Of a DNA stretch of 43,606 nucleotides, positions 23,754-33,030 are shown piece after piece. The stretch spans positions 1-43,606 of the forward strand of contig NZ_MDSK01000038.1 in the NCBI RefSeq assembly GCF_002940205.1. The letters are read 5' to 3'. The DNA is from Xanthomonas arboricola pv. guizotiae (GTDB lineage Bacteria; Pseudomonadota; Gammaproteobacteria; Xanthomonadales; Xanthomonadaceae). How positions within the stretch are numbered: position 1 is the first letter of the stretch; every line of letters starts with the position of its first letter. Under the pieces are notes generated by a model that saw nothing but the letters and a program-made list of their open reading frames with translations, made no database searches and was not told the origin of the DNA. The translations under genes were made by a program, and so were the position numbers.

Positions 23754-26700
23754 ATGAAGACTCACCGTACCGTCTCCACCCTGCCGGCGCGCAGCCTGTT
23801 GTGCTGCGCCCTGGCTGCCTCGTTGTTCGCCACCACTTCGGCCATGGCCCAGTCCAGCAACGCCACGTTGCGCGGCCAGGTCGCTTCCGCGCAGAGCGGC
23901 AGCGAAGTCGTCGTCACCAACCTCGCCACCGGCTCGGTGCGACGTGCGCCGGTCAATGCCAACGGCAACTACACCATCGTCGGGTTGCAGCCGGGCACCT
24001 ACAAGGTCGAATCCAACGGCATCAGCCGCACGGTCACCCTGTCGGTGGCCTCCAGCGCCACCGTCGATCTCGGCAAGGAGACGGCTGCGGCGCCCGCCGG
24101 CGATGCCACCACGCTGGACACGGTGACGGTCAGCGCGCCGATGATTCGCGACGTCAAGACCTCCGAAGTGGGCAACACCGTTTCGCTGCGGCAGATTCAG
24201 CAGTTGCCGCAGGCCACGCGTAACTTCCTCGAATTTGCAGACACGGTTCCCGGCATGGTGTTCACCATCGACCAGGACGGCAACACCAAGCTGCGTGGCG
24301 GTGCTTCCAACGCCAGCTCCAGCAACCTGTACATCGATGGCGTGAGCCAGAAGAGCTATGTCTCCGGTGGCGGCATTGCCGGCCAGGACGAAACCCAGGG
24401 CAACCCGTTCCCGCAGCTCGCCATCGGCGAGTACAAGGTCATCACCTCCAACTACAAGGCCGAATACGGCCAGATCAGCGGCGCGGCCATCACCGCTGCC
24501 ACCAAGTCCGGTACTAACGAGTTCCATGGCGAGGCGTTCTACCGCTTCACCAACCAGGACCTGCGTAAGGAGCGTCCTGACGAGGAGAACGGCAAGGTCG
24601 ATTCGCAGACCAAGGAATACGGCTTCGCAATCGGCGGCCCGCTGATCCAGGACCGCATGCATTTCTTCTTTGCCTACGAAGGCAAGGACAACGTTGCACC
24701 GAAGAGCGTGCAGCCCAGTGCCGAAGCCTCGCCGTTTGTCGGCTTGTTGCCCTCCAACCTGCGCGATCAGTTCGGTGCGTCCAACATGCCGTTCACCGAA
24801 GACCTGTACTTCGGCAAGATCGACTTCGAGCCCACCGACAACGATCGCATCGAGCTGGCAACGCAATACCGCGACGAAACTCAGGTGAGTAACGTTGGCG
24901 GCCAGAACGCACCGGATCGTGCGGTGGATAAGATCAACAAGGACAAGCGCACCAGCCTGCGCTGGCAGCACAGTGCCGACAGCTGGTTCAACGAAGCCAT
25001 CATCACCACCGAGGATTCGAGCAATGTGCCGACGCCGCGTGGCACTGGCAACGGGTCCATCTACACCTACATCGACCGCACCGAAACCGATCCGCGCCAG
25101 TGGGTGTTCCTCAACACCGGCGCCGCCAGCGGCGAAGATTTCAAACTGCGCAGCCAGAAAGGCTGGTCTTTCCAGAACGATCTGACCTTCAATGCGCTGC
25201 AGTGGCATGGCGAGCACACCATCAAGACGGGTGTGACCTACCGCGACATCAAGTTGACCTCGCGCGAATCCAGCTCGCTCAACCCGCAGTTCAGCTATGA
25301 GGTCGGCCAGAACGGTATTGCGCCCGTGCCTTTCCAGGTGCGCTACATCCGCGCGTTCGATAATCCCGGCCAGCTGCCAGTGGTGGAATCGCCGTCCAAG
25401 CAATACGGCATCTACCTGCAGGACGACTGGGCGGTGAACGACAAGTTGATGCTCAACATCGGCGTGCGTTACGACTACGAAGACACGCCGGCCTACACCG
25501 ACTTCGTGACCTCGCAGCCGTTCGTGGATGCGCTGTATTCCGACGATCCGGCCAACCCCGGACAGCCGTGGGCGAATCGTCTGCTGCCCAGCGGCATCAA
25601 CGTGGCCGACTACATCAGCACCGGCAATAACCGCAAGAACTTCAAGGATGCCTGGGCGCCGCGCTTTGGCTTCTCGTACGATCTCTTCGGTGACGAGAGT
25701 GCAGTACTGCATGGTGGTGCCGGCCGCTCCTACGATCGCAACCTGTTCGAACAGCTCGCGCTGGAATCGGTCAAGGCTGCGTTGTCGCCGGTGGTGGTGT
25801 ATTTCAGCGATGCTGCCAGCGGGCAGCCCTGCTTCCGCAACGACCGTGCCTGTGCTCCATGGAATCCGGCATATCTCAGCGGCATTGATCAGCTCAATAC
25901 CATCCCGGGCACCAACGACAGCTCCGAGCTTTTCATGTTCAAGAACAAGCTCAAGACGCCGTACAGCGATCAGTACAGCATCGGCATCAGCAACCAGGTG
26001 GGCGACTGGCTGACCGACGTCACCTTCCAGCGCGTGCTGGCCTACGACGGCCTGGTCATGAGCCTGGTCAATCGCTATCCGAACGGCGCCTACTTCGATG
26101 CCAATGGTAGCGTGCCGTGGGGCGAGCCGGTGCCGGGCTATCGCAATACGATCCTGGGCTACAACGGTCTGGAGCAACGCAGCAGCCAGTTCCTGTTGTC
26201 GGCCGAAAAGCCTTACACCAAGGAATCGGGCTGGGGCTTGAACCTGTCTTACACCCATACCAGCGCGCGCCAAAACCGCACCATCGACGAGCCGTTTGCG
26301 TTCGACAAGGCGACCATTCGTGACTATCCGTTCGTGAAGTCGGATGCCGTGTCGGCACATCGTTTCGTGGCCTCTGGCTCGATCGATGGTCCGTGGGGCG
26401 TCACCTTAGGCGCCAAGCTGGTGCTGGCAACGCCGGAGCCGATCAACACGATCGCCTGCTACGGCTTTACCGATCCGGATGGCGGCACCTGCCAGGCCGT
26501 CGGCGTGACCCCGCCGGGCAATGGCAAGTTCCTGCTGGGTGGCAAGATCTGGGGGTATCGCACCGTCGATCTGCAGGCGAACAAAGAGTTCACGGTGGTG
26601 GGCGACTTCAAGCTCAACGCGCGTATCAACGTGCTCAACGCCTTCAACTTCAAGAACTTCACGCAGTACCAGTACAACAGCTTCGGCAGCGACGGACGCC

Positions 26701-26786
26701 TGCAGCCTGATATCACCGTGGTCAACAACGGCGAAATCAGCTATGTGCCGCGCAGCGTCGTGCTGGAAGTCGGCGCCAAGTTCTGA
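23754..26786 (+). CDS. TonB-dependent receptor with carboxypeptidase-like N-domain (Oar-type), copy 2
   Basis: A 1010-aa paralogue of the preceding receptor. ATG 23754 begins MKTHRTVSTLPARSLLCCALAASLFATTSAMAQ. The N-domain SNATLRGQVASAQSGSEVVVTNL...VNANGNYTIVGLQPGTYKVESNG is followed by the TonB-box-like TTLDTVTVSAP and plug segments NFLEFADTVPGMVFTIDQDGNTKLRGGASN and YIDGVSQKSYVSGG. The barrel ends RSVVLEVGAKF. The N-terminal 120 residues and plug are close to copy 1, while the barrel loops differ considerably (for example around 25470-25620 and 25800-25920). That fits two receptors for related but different ligands. A Rho-independent terminator follows, so it ends the receptor unit, though the halogenase gene is only 106 nt downstream. 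Confidence 0.9.
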   Translation: MKTHRTVSTLPARSLLCCALAASLFATTSAMAQSSNATLRGQVASAQSGSEVVVTNLATGSVRRAPVNANGNYTIVGLQPGTYKVESNGISRTVTLSVASSATVDLGKETAAAPAGDATTLDTVTVSAPMIRDVKTSEVGNTVSLRQIQQLPQATRNFLEFADTVPGMVFTIDQDGNTKLRGGASNASSSNLYIDGVSQKSYVSGGGIAGQDETQGNPFPQLAIGEYKVITSNYKAEYGQISGAAITAATKSGTNEFHGEAFYRFTNQDLRKERPDEENGKVDSQTKEYGFAIGGPLIQDRMHFFFAYEGKDNVAPKSVQPSAEASPFVGLLPSNLRDQFGASNMPFTEDLYFGKIDFEPTDNDRIELATQYRDETQVSNVGGQNAPDRAVDKINKDKRTSLRWQHSADSWFNEAIITTEDSSNVPTPRGTGNGSIYTYIDRTETDPRQWVFLNTGAASGEDFKLRSQKGWSFQNDLTFNALQWHGEHTIKTGVTYRDIKLTSRESSSLNPQFSYEVGQNGIAPVPFQVRYIRAFDNPGQLPVVESPSKQYGIYLQDDWAVNDKLMLNIGVRYDYEDTPAYTDFVTSQPFVDALYSDDPANPGQPWANRLLPSGINVADYISTGNNRKNFKDAWAPRFGFSYDLFGDESAVLHGGAGRSYDRNLFEQLALESVKAALSPVVVYFSDAASGQPCFRNDRACAPWNPAYLSGIDQLNTIPGTNDSSELFMFKNKLKTPYSDQYSIGISNQVGDWLTDVTFQRVLAYDGLVMSLVNRYPNGAYFDANGSVPWGEPVPGYRNTILGYNGLEQRSSQFLLSAEKPYTKESGWGLNLSYTHTSARQNRTIDEPFAFDKATIRDYPFVKSDAVSAHRFVASGSIDGPWGVTLGAKLVLATPEPINTIACYGFTDPDGGTCQAVGVTPPGNGKFLLGGKIWGYRTVDLQANKEFTVVGDFKLNARINVLNAFNFKNFTQYQYNSFGSDGRLQPDITVVNNGEISYVPRSVVLEVGAKF

Positions 26787-26828
26787 TGCACCCAACACCA
26801 TGTGTCTGCATCGCGTAGGCATATGATT

Positions 26829-26859
26829 CGAACGGGGCCAGCTGGCCCCGTTCGTTTTT
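26829..26859 (+). terminator. Rho-independent terminator after the second TBDR
   Basis: A 26-nt perfect palindrome (26829-26854; arms CGAACGGGGCCAG and its complement) is followed by TTTTT. It lies 42 nt after the receptor stop and 33 nt before the halogenase start. It may attenuate rather than fully block readthrough. Confidence 0.85.
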
Positions 26860-26892
26860 CCGTCCGCTGTCTTTGCTCAGGAATGCACAGGC

Positions 26893-28413
26893 ATGATTCC
26901 CGCTCCACTTCGCAACATTGTCATTGTCGGCGGCGGCACTGCCGGCTGGATGGCCGCCGCCGCCTTCGCGCGCGTGCTGGGCCCCACCTTCACTGTGCAG
27001 CTGATCGAATCCGAGCAGCTCGGCACTGTTGGCGTGGGCGAGGCAACCGTGCCGCACATCAAGGCCTTCAACAACCTGCTCGGCATCGACGAAGCCGAGT
27101 TCGTGCGCCAGACCCAGGGCAGCTTCAAACTCGGTATCGAGTTCGTCGACTGGCAGCGCCCCGGCAGCACGTACGTGCATGGCTTCGGCACCCAGATCGG
27201 GCACCCGCTCGGGCTGCTGCCCTTCCACCAATACTGGATCAAGCAACACGCACGCGGCAAAGCGCAGCCGCTGGGTGCGTACACGCTCAATACCGTGGCG
27301 GCCACGCGCGGCAAGTTCATGACCTCGGCCGGCGATGTGCCGCCCACCTCGCCGCTGGCCAACATCGCCTACGCGTATCACTTCGATGCCACGCAGTACG
27401 CGCGCTTCTTGCGCAGTTACTCCGAACAGCGCGGCGTCACCCGTATCGAAGGCATGGTCGAGCGGGTACGGCTGCATCCTGAAACCGGCCATGTGCAATC
27501 GCTGCAGCTGGCTTCCGGACAGGTGGTGCACGGCGACTTGTTCGTCGATTGCTCCGGCTTCCGTGGCCTGCTGATCGAGGAAGCGCTGCACACCGGCTAC
27601 CACGACTTCACCCATTGGCTGCCGTGCGACCGCGCACTGGCGGTGCCCTGCGAAAAAGTCGGCCCACCGACGCCGTACACGCGCTCCACTGCGCGCGCGG
27701 CCGGCTGGCAGTGGCGCATTCCGCTGCAGTACCGCACCGGCAACGGCTATGTGTATTGCAGCGCGCATATCAGCGACGACGAAGCGGCCGCCACGCTACT
27801 CGCCAACCTGGACGGCAAGCCACTGGCCGACCCGCGCCCGCTGCACTTCACCACCGGCCGGCGCAAGCAGTGCTGGAACCGCAATGTCGTGGCGCTGGGT
27901 CTGGCCAGCGGATTTCTGGAGCCACTGGAATCGACCAGCATCCACCTGATCCAGTCCGGCATTTCCAAACTACTGGAACTGTTTCCGCGCGAGGGCATCA
28001 GCCCGATGCTGGTGCAGCGCTACAACGACCGGCTGGCGTTCGAGTTCGACCGCATCCGCGATTTTCTGCTGCTGCACTACCACGCCACCGAACGCGACGA
28101 CAGCGCGTTCTGGCGGCATTGCCGCAACATGCCGATCACCCCGGAGCTGCGGACCACACTCGATCTTTTTCGCGACAGCGGGCGCTTCTATCGCAATGCC
28201 GAAGAGATGTTTGCCGAGATCAGCTGGGTGCAGGTGATGGTGGGCCAGGGCATCCTGCCGCAGGGCTACCACCCGCTGGTGGATCAGGTGCCCGACCGCG
28301 ATGCCGAAGGCTTCCTGGCCAGCGTGGCGCAGACCATCGGCCACTGCGTGGACGTCATGCCGACCCACCAGCAGTTCATCGATCGCTACTGCAAGGCGGC
28401 GGCGCCACGTTGA
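26893..28413 (+). CDS. Flavin-dependent tryptophan-halogenase-family protein
   Basis: A 506-aa FAD-dependent halogenase-type enzyme. It carries the flavin-binding GGGTAGW (residues 13-19) and the halogenase signature WQWRIP (272-277, the WxWxIP motif). The catalytic Lys in QGSFKLGIEF is K79, the same number as in PrnA. The Glu/Ser pair in FLEPLESTSIHL is E346/S347, also matching PrnA. Nothing essential is missing. Halogenases use reduced flavin to make HOCl or HOBr that reacts with an aromatic or indole substrate; those studied from X. campestris are reported to prefer bromination. The gene follows TBDRs and a LacI gene rather than a biosynthetic cluster, a common but unexplained pairing in TBDR-rich bacteria. 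Its substrate is unknown, and no flavin reductase is adjacent. Confidence 0.9.
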   Translation: MIPAPLRNIVIVGGGTAGWMAAAAFARVLGPTFTVQLIESEQLGTVGVGEATVPHIKAFNNLLGIDEAEFVRQTQGSFKLGIEFVDWQRPGSTYVHGFGTQIGHPLGLLPFHQYWIKQHARGKAQPLGAYTLNTVAATRGKFMTSAGDVPPTSPLANIAYAYHFDATQYARFLRSYSEQRGVTRIEGMVERVRLHPETGHVQSLQLASGQVVHGDLFVDCSGFRGLLIEEALHTGYHDFTHWLPCDRALAVPCEKVGPPTPYTRSTARAAGWQWRIPLQYRTGNGYVYCSAHISDDEAAATLLANLDGKPLADPRPLHFTTGRRKQCWNRNVVALGLASGFLEPLESTSIHLIQSGISKLLELFPREGISPMLVQRYNDRLAFEFDRIRDFLLLHYHATERDDSAFWRHCRNMPITPELRTTLDLFRDSGRFYRNAEEMFAEISWVQVMVGQGILPQGYHPLVDQVPDRDAEGFLASVAQTIGHCVDVMPTHQQFIDRYCKAAAPR

Positions 28414-28459
28414 GCGACGGCACCGCCGGCGCAGTCGCCGCACGCACCGATCGGCAGGC

Positions 28460-28489
28460 AAAAAAAGGATCGGGCACAAGGCCCGATCC
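28460..28489 (-). terminator. Rho-independent terminator for the leftward lipoprotein genes
   Basis: GGATCGGGC (28467-28475), a 5-nt loop and GCCCGATCC form a 9-bp stem. On the minus strand it is followed by seven T residues (A-tract 28460-28466). It is about 130 nt past the stop at 28618. A second hairpin, ACCGGG/CCCGGT with the same ACAAG loop, lies at 28498-28514. Confidence 0.8.
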
Positions 28490-28617
28490 CTTCGAAAACC
28501 GGGACAAGCCCGGTGGACAATGAGTGGCACAGCTTCCGACTGACATCGGACGAGGGGCATCGTACGCAGGCTTTAACGTTAAAGCAACACTTTAATAATA
28601 TCTGCGTAACTCACTGA

Positions 28618-29313
28618 TTAATCAGAGGTGGCAACCACTTCGGTCTCGTGAAACAAGGTCGGGAAGTTGCGTGCGAACTCTTCGCTGCACTGAGCAACGT
28701 AGTCAGCACCCACCTGCTTCACCTTGGCGTAGTCCGCCGCTTGCCAGTCGGCCAGTGACAACTCAATGGGTGCGGGATTGCAGCGTTGTGTGACCGTTGC
28801 CTGGCGCTGGCCGTCGCGGTCCGGAGCGCGCGCTTCCATATCCAATGAAAAGTGCAATTGGTAGGGCGTCTGCGAATCCGCCAACGAAGTGTAGATCAAT
28901 GCCCATGTGGCGGGACGGATCACAAACTGCGCGGGCGGCGTGGCCGCAGGATGCGCCAGCGCATAACCGCGCAGTTGTTCTTCCAGCGCGTGCGGGAGTT
29001 CCTTGATTGAAGGATCTACCAGATCCTCATTCGGGTCACCGAGCAGATCCTCTTTCTTGAATGCCGTAATGTTTCCGCCGGTGCTCATCGCCCCGAAGAT
29101 TCCCTGCATGACTTTCAGGCTGGTTGCCTTTGCGGTGTGCGAGCGATGCACGACACGCAACCCGGTGGTCTTGCGATAGATGTCTTTCGACGCGACCACG
29201 GTCAATGGTGGCTGGATCGGCTCGGCGACGATCGCTTTGGGTTTTGGAGCCGTTGCGCAGGCGCTGAGCAGTGCGGCGGCCAGGCCGATGGAGATCGAAC
29301 GAACACGTGCCAT
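28618..29313 (-). CDS. Lipoprotein of unknown function (second of a pair)
   Basis: A 231-aa predicted lipoprotein with the lipobox LLSAC (MARVRSISIGLAAALLSAC). The mature part shows no family I know: IYRKTTGLRVVHRSHTAKATSLKVMQGIFGAM, FKKEDLLGDPNEDLVDPSIKELPHALEEQLRGYALAHP, then SLADWQAADYAKVKQVGADYVAQCSEEFARNFP. Two cysteines remain in the mature part. ATG 29313 has AAGGA at good spacing; ATG 29322 overlaps the upstream stop as ATGA. It is the second gene of a two-gene leftward operon that ends at the terminator at 28460-28489. The unusual GNITAFKKEDLLGDPNED segment suggests a mature protein with an exposed acidic loop. No function assigned. Confidence 0.75.
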   Translation of the reverse strand: MARVRSISIGLAAALLSACATAPKPKAIVAEPIQPPLTVVASKDIYRKTTGLRVVHRSHTAKATSLKVMQGIFGAMSTGGNITAFKKEDLLGDPNEDLVDPSIKELPHALEEQLRGYALAHPAATPPAQFVIRPATWALIYTSLADSQTPYQLHFSLDMEARAPDRDGQRQATVTQRCNPAPIELSLADWQAADYAKVKQVGADYVAQCSEEFARNFPTLFHETEVVATSD

Positions 29314-29318
29314 GGCAA

Positions 29319-29915
29319 TCATTCCTTTGAGGTGGCGGGGCAGGTGGGCAACGCAGCGGCAATGGCGCGGCGTTCGGTCGTACCGTCGTTGCGCTTTGTC
29401 AGTGCATACACATCCAGCCGACAGCGGCCCGCACCGAAATCCAGGTGCGCCTCGTAATCGACACCCGATTCCGGCACGAAACTCCGCGTGGTTGCGCAGG
29501 TCGGCCCGTGACCGATCGGGGCATTGCAGACCATCCGATAGCCTGGCGGCGCTTTGGGACACGTCTGACTGGCTACAGCACCGGCACTGAAACCCACCAC
29601 CATGGGTTCTCCTGCCCGCACAGCCAATTCCAAGGGATGTTTGGGTGTATCGCTCAAGCGCGGCATGCCCAGATCCTGCCCACCAAACACCAGCGCGCGA
29701 GCAGCTCGGCCGAATCCCGGCACGTTGGCACGGTCGCACGTGGTCCCAGGGTAGATGACGGTATTACCGTCATCTCCGACGATGCGCAGACGCGTTCGTT
29801 GACCGTCGGTGGGTTCGTTGTAGCGGAACAACTCAGGCACGTTGGCGACGAGAGAACAGGCGCCAAGACCAATACAAAGCACCACCGCAGTTAGCGGCCG
29901 AAAAAGATCACGCAT
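29319..29915 (-). CDS. Lipoprotein of unknown function (first of a pair)
   Basis: A 198-aa predicted lipoprotein. ATG 29915 gives MRDLFRPLTAVVLCIGLGAC, with the lipobox LGAC. The mature part contains several cysteines (CDRANVPGFGR, SQTCPKAPPGYRMVCNAPIGHGPTCATTRSFV, AGRCRLDVYAL, LPTCPATSKE), which could form disulfides in the periplasm. The end DYEAHLDFGAGRCRLDVYALTKR looks like a beta-rich domain. Its stop lies 5 nt before the next lipoprotein gene (or overlaps it by ATGA). I do not recognise the family. The frame is open to 30044 without a plausible start, so the shorter protein is preferred. Confidence 0.75.
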   Translation of the reverse strand: MRDLFRPLTAVVLCIGLGACSLVANVPELFRYNEPTDGQRTRLRIVGDDGNTVIYPGTTCDRANVPGFGRAARALVFGGQDLGMPRLSDTPKHPLELAVRAGEPMVVGFSAGAVASQTCPKAPPGYRMVCNAPIGHGPTCATTRSFVPESGVDYEAHLDFGAGRCRLDVYALTKRNDGTTERRAIAAALPTCPATSKE

Positions 29916-30192
29916 GACACTGCTATCCGAAACCGGTGTCCCGTATCGGCAGCGACCGGCAGCGCGAGACGCTGCGGTAGTACCGTCCTTGGGTGATATG
30001 GCGCAAACATCGCGCACATGCGCATCCTTGCAGACGATGGTCACCGTCTAGGTCGTCTGCCGATAAAGAATTACGCTTTCACGTGATCCTCACCAGCAGG
30101 CAATACCCCACCCCACGTAGGTGATTTCCCTACCCGAGTTGACTGGCTATCGCATTTCGCATCTTGCGAGGTTGCAAGAAACCGCAGCCGCC

Positions 30193-30924
30193 TTATTCGT
30201 GACGTTGCCCCAATGCAGTACGAATCTCGGTCTGGATCGCAGCCGCAGCAGCGGCCGGATCGGCCGCCAGGCGGATCGGCCGGCCGACCACGATGGCATC
30301 GGCGCCGTCGTTGAAGGCCTGCGCCACGCCCACGGTGCGCTGCTGGTCGTCACCAACCGGGCCGCCGGGGCGGATGCCGGGGCAGACGATTGAAAACCCC
30401 GATCCGGTGGCGCGGCGGATCGGGCCGGCCTCCTGGCCGGAGGCGATCACCCCATCGATGCCGGCGGCCTGCGCGGCCAGCGCGCGCTCCACCACCACCT
30501 CCACCGGCTCGCGGTCGATGCCCATCGCCGCCAGGTCCGGCCGGCCCATCGAGGTCAGCACGGTGACCGCCAGCAGGCGCATGTCGCCGTGGTTGGCCTC
30601 GGCGGCGGCCTGCAGCATGCCGGCGTGCCAGCCGTGCACGGTGCAATAGCTGACCGGCCACTGCGCCAGGCGGCGGATGGTGCCGGCCACGGTGGCGGGG
30701 ATGTCGAAGAACTTCAGGTCCACGAACACGCGCTTGTCGCGCCTGGCCAGCGCGTCGAGCACCTGGAAGTACTCGCCGGAGGCCAGCAGCTCCATGCCGA
30801 TCTTGTAGAACGACACGGAGTCGCCAAGCCGGTCCACCCAGGCGATCGCCTCGGCGTGGCCGGGCACATCCAGCGCGAAGATCAGCCGCTCATGCGCGGC
30901 CAGCGGCAGCGGCGCGCGGCTCAT
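30193..30924 (-). CDS. pyrF: Orotidine 5'-phosphate decarboxylase PyrF
   Basis: A 243-aa TIM-barrel enzyme (EC 4.1.1.23) that makes UMP, the last step of pyrimidine synthesis. The catalytic DxKxxD motif is DLKFFDIP (D69, K71, D74). Also visible are FALDVPG at the first strand, [10 protein letters not shown] at the second, [14 protein letters not shown] and the phosphate-binding VVGRPI near the end. ATG 30924 overlaps the stop of the acid phosphatase gene (ATGA), so translation is probably coupled. The frame is open upstream to 31041, but that stretch lies inside the phosphatase gene. Confidence 0.95.
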   Translation of the reverse strand: MSRAPLPLAAHERLIFALDVPGHAEAIAWVDRLGDSVSFYKIGMELLASGEYFQVLDALARRDKRVFVDLKFFDIPATVAGTIRRLAQWPVSYCTVHGWHAGMLQAAAEANHGDMRLLAVTVLTSMGRPDLAAMGIDREPVEVVVERALAAQAAGIDGVIASGQEAGPIRRATGSGFSIVCPGIRPGGPVGDDQQRTVGVAQAFNDGADAIVVGRPIRLAADPAAAAAAIQTEIRTALGQRHE

Positions 30925-31877
30925 CGGGCCAGCTCCAGCGCGGCGCGCTTGGCATCGTGGCGCTGCTGCCAGGGCTGGGCGTAATCGTTGTTGAACTGCG
31001 CCGGCTCCCAGCCGCCGTAGCTGGGGTTGGGCAGCATCCACCAGCGTTCGCCGAACCAGTCGTGGTACTGCTGCAGCAGCGCGCCACGCGCCTGGCCGGT
31101 GTTGGCAGTGACCTGCACGAAGTCGCCGAGCTGGTCGCCGACCTGCATCAGCACGCGGTAGGTCTGGCCGGCCAGCTGGCGCCGGCAGTTCTTCTCGCTA
31201 CCGTTCTGCTCGCAACCCTGCACCACCGTGCCAAGGCCCAGGAACATGCTGTCATCGGCCACCGGCAGCCCGACGCTGCGCAGGTTGGCCAGCGTGGCGT
31301 CCTTCAGGTGCACGGCGCGGTTGGAGATGTAGATCAGGGTGATGCCGCGGGCGTTGGCGGCCTTGGCGAAGTCCACTACGCCGGGGATGGCGGTGGCTTT
31401 CTTCTCGGCGACCCACTGGTCCCAGCTCAGCTCGTCGTATTCCTTGCCGTCGCGCAGCAGGCGCGCCTGGTAGGGCGAGTTGTCCAGCACCGTCTCGTCC
31501 ACGTCCAGCACCACCGCCGGCTTCAGCCCGGTGGCGGCATTGCCGCGTTCTTCCGGCACCAGCGCGTCCCAGTTGGGCTGCTTCAGCGCAGCGTCCAGCT
31601 TGTCGGCAGCGGCGCGGTAGGTCTGCTCGGCCACTGCACGGTACTCCTCCGAGCGCTGCATCCACAGCACCGCGTTGAGGTTGTCGTCGCCGGCCGGCGC
31701 GGTGGCGGCTGCGGGCGGCGTGGCGGTCTTGGCTGCGGCGGCGCCGGCGGCCACATTGGCGGACACGGCGGCGTCCTGCGCGCGCAGCGCCCGCTCCTTG
31801 TCGCCGGGTTTGCAGGCGCTCAGGGCCAGCGCAGTGCAGGCGAGCAGGGACAACGGGGCGTAAAGCGAGGGGCGCAT
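30921..31877 (-). CDS. Lipoprotein e(P4)-type acid phosphatase / 5'-nucleotidase
   Basis: A 318-aa HAD-superfamily phosphatase predicted to be an outer-membrane lipoprotein that dephosphorylates nucleotides in the periplasm. The signal ends in the lipobox LALSAC (Cys 22). The catalytic motif [20 protein letters not shown] (nucleophile D125, D127) is that of class C acid phosphatases such as Haemophilus e(P4). [16 protein letters not shown] follows, with the motif II region, and a third Asp lies in VGDQLGDF. An Ala/Pro-rich stretch (residues 40-62) links the lipid anchor to the domain. The gene overlaps pyrF by 4 nt. ATG 31877 is preceded by a 348-nt divergent region. A longer open frame to 33203 runs into unrelated sequence. 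Confidence 0.88.
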   Translation of the reverse strand: MRPSLYAPLSLLACTALALSACKPGDKERALRAQDAAVSANVAAGAAAAKTATPPAAATAPAGDDNLNAVLWMQRSEEYRAVAEQTYRAAADKLDAALKQPNWDALVPEERGNAATGLKPAVVLDVDETVLDNSPYQARLLRDGKEYDELSWDQWVAEKKATAIPGVVDFAKAANARGITLIYISNRAVHLKDATLANLRSVGLPVADDSMFLGLGTVVQGCEQNGSEKNCRRQLAGQTYRVLMQVGDQLGDFVQVTANTGQARGALLQQYHDWFGERWWMLPNPSYGGWEPAQFNNDYAQPWQQRHDAKRAALELAR

Positions 31878-32225
31878 GGCATCCACCAGGACAGGAGCGG
31901 CAATGAAGACCGCGATTTTAGCGGGTTCGTGCCGCACTGCCCGCTCCGGCTGATGGCTATGCCGTCGGCAACGGCTGAGGCGCACGGATGGCTGCCGCTG
32001 CGACGCGGGGCGTATGGCCAGTTGACCGAATGGGTTTGAACACCACTGCGACGGATGCGTGCTTGCGCCAGTCCGACCCTGCTCAGGCTCATGGTCGCCG
32101 CACAACGCAGGCGTGCACCATGCAGACGTCGATGTCGTAAGCCACGCTGCGTGATGGCCGCACCGGAAGAACGCAAACGCAGGATCGGCATATCCTTGTG
32201 CGCTGATTGCCCCGGAGTCGCCCCC
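31878..32225. other. Divergent intergenic region, no gene seen
   Basis: 348 nt between the acid phosphatase (-) and yceH (+). It must hold both promoters. Short ORFs here are Arg/Cys-rich and look non-coding. No operator or RNA structure is recognised. Confidence 0.5.
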
Positions 32226-32894
32226 ATGACAGACGCACCTTCCCCGCCCGTCCTCGATACCGCCCAGGCCCGCGTACTCGGCTGCCTGATCGAAAAAGAG
32301 GCGACCACGCCGGATGCGTATCCGCTCACGGTCAACGCCGCGCAGGTGGCCGCCAACCAGAAGACCGCGCGCGAGCCGGTGCTGACTCTGCAGACCGGCG
32401 TGGTGCATCACGCCCTGCGACAACTCGAAACCCTGGGCCTGGTGCGCCAGCAGTTCTCCTCGCGCGCCGAGCGCTACGAACACCGGCTGGGCAGCATGCT
32501 GGACCTGACCCGCCAGCAGGTGGCCCTGATCGGCCTGTTGCTGCTGCGCGGTCCGCAGACGCTGGGCGAGCTGTTCGCGCGCAGCGAGCGGCTGGCGCGC
32601 TTCAACGATGCCGACGACGTGCGCCACCATCTGGACCGGCTCATCCAGCGCAGCCTGGCGGTGCAACTGCCGCGTGCCAGCGGCCAGCGCGAGGACCGCT
32701 ACATGCACCTGCTCAGCGGCGAGCTGGACGTGGAGGCGTTGCAGGCCGCGGCGGCGCGCGCTGCGCCAGGCCCCCGCAGCAGTGCCGACAGCAGCGAGCT
32801 GGAAGCGCGCGTACAAACGCTGGAAGCCACCGTCGCCGAGCTGCAGGATGCGCTGGCCGCCGTGCAGGCGCGCCTGGAGGCGGCTGGCGCCTAG
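32226..32894 (+). CDS. yceH: YceH family protein (DUF480)
   Basis: A 222-aa protein of the DUF480/YceH family, with two winged-helix-like segments and a C-terminal coiled coil. The start at ATG 32226 ([52 protein letters not shown]) is exactly the family N-terminus. A conserved core follows: [15 protein letters not shown] and [33 protein letters not shown]. The last 35 residues ([30 protein letters not shown]) form heptad repeats. No biochemical role has been established. It is monocistronic, divergent from the acid phosphatase gene. Confidence 0.9.
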   Translation: MTDAPSPPVLDTAQARVLGCLIEKEATTPDAYPLTVNAAQVAANQKTAREPVLTLQTGVVHHALRQLETLGLVRQQFSSRAERYEHRLGSMLDLTRQQVALIGLLLLRGPQTLGELFARSERLARFNDADDVRHHLDRLIQRSLAVQLPRASGQREDRYMHLLSGELDVEALQAAAARAAPGPRSSADSSELEARVQTLEATVAELQDALAAVQARLEAAGA

Positions 32895-33030
32895 CGCGAC
32901 GGTTCGCACCTGAAGGGAGATGCCCGCTTCACATCGACGCCTGCGCGGGGCGCAAAGCACGCAACGACCAGCCAGACCGCAAGACGACGCGCTTGCCGCG
33001 CAGTGACGGCGCAGCCTGCGACCGGCCCGC

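Noticed and set aside
20370..26360. Two minus-strand open frames of 999 and 975 codons opposite the receptor genes
   Set aside because: They mirror the TBDR genes and come from third-position G/C bias; their composition (Val/Gly/His/Arg-rich, no domains) is not protein-like.
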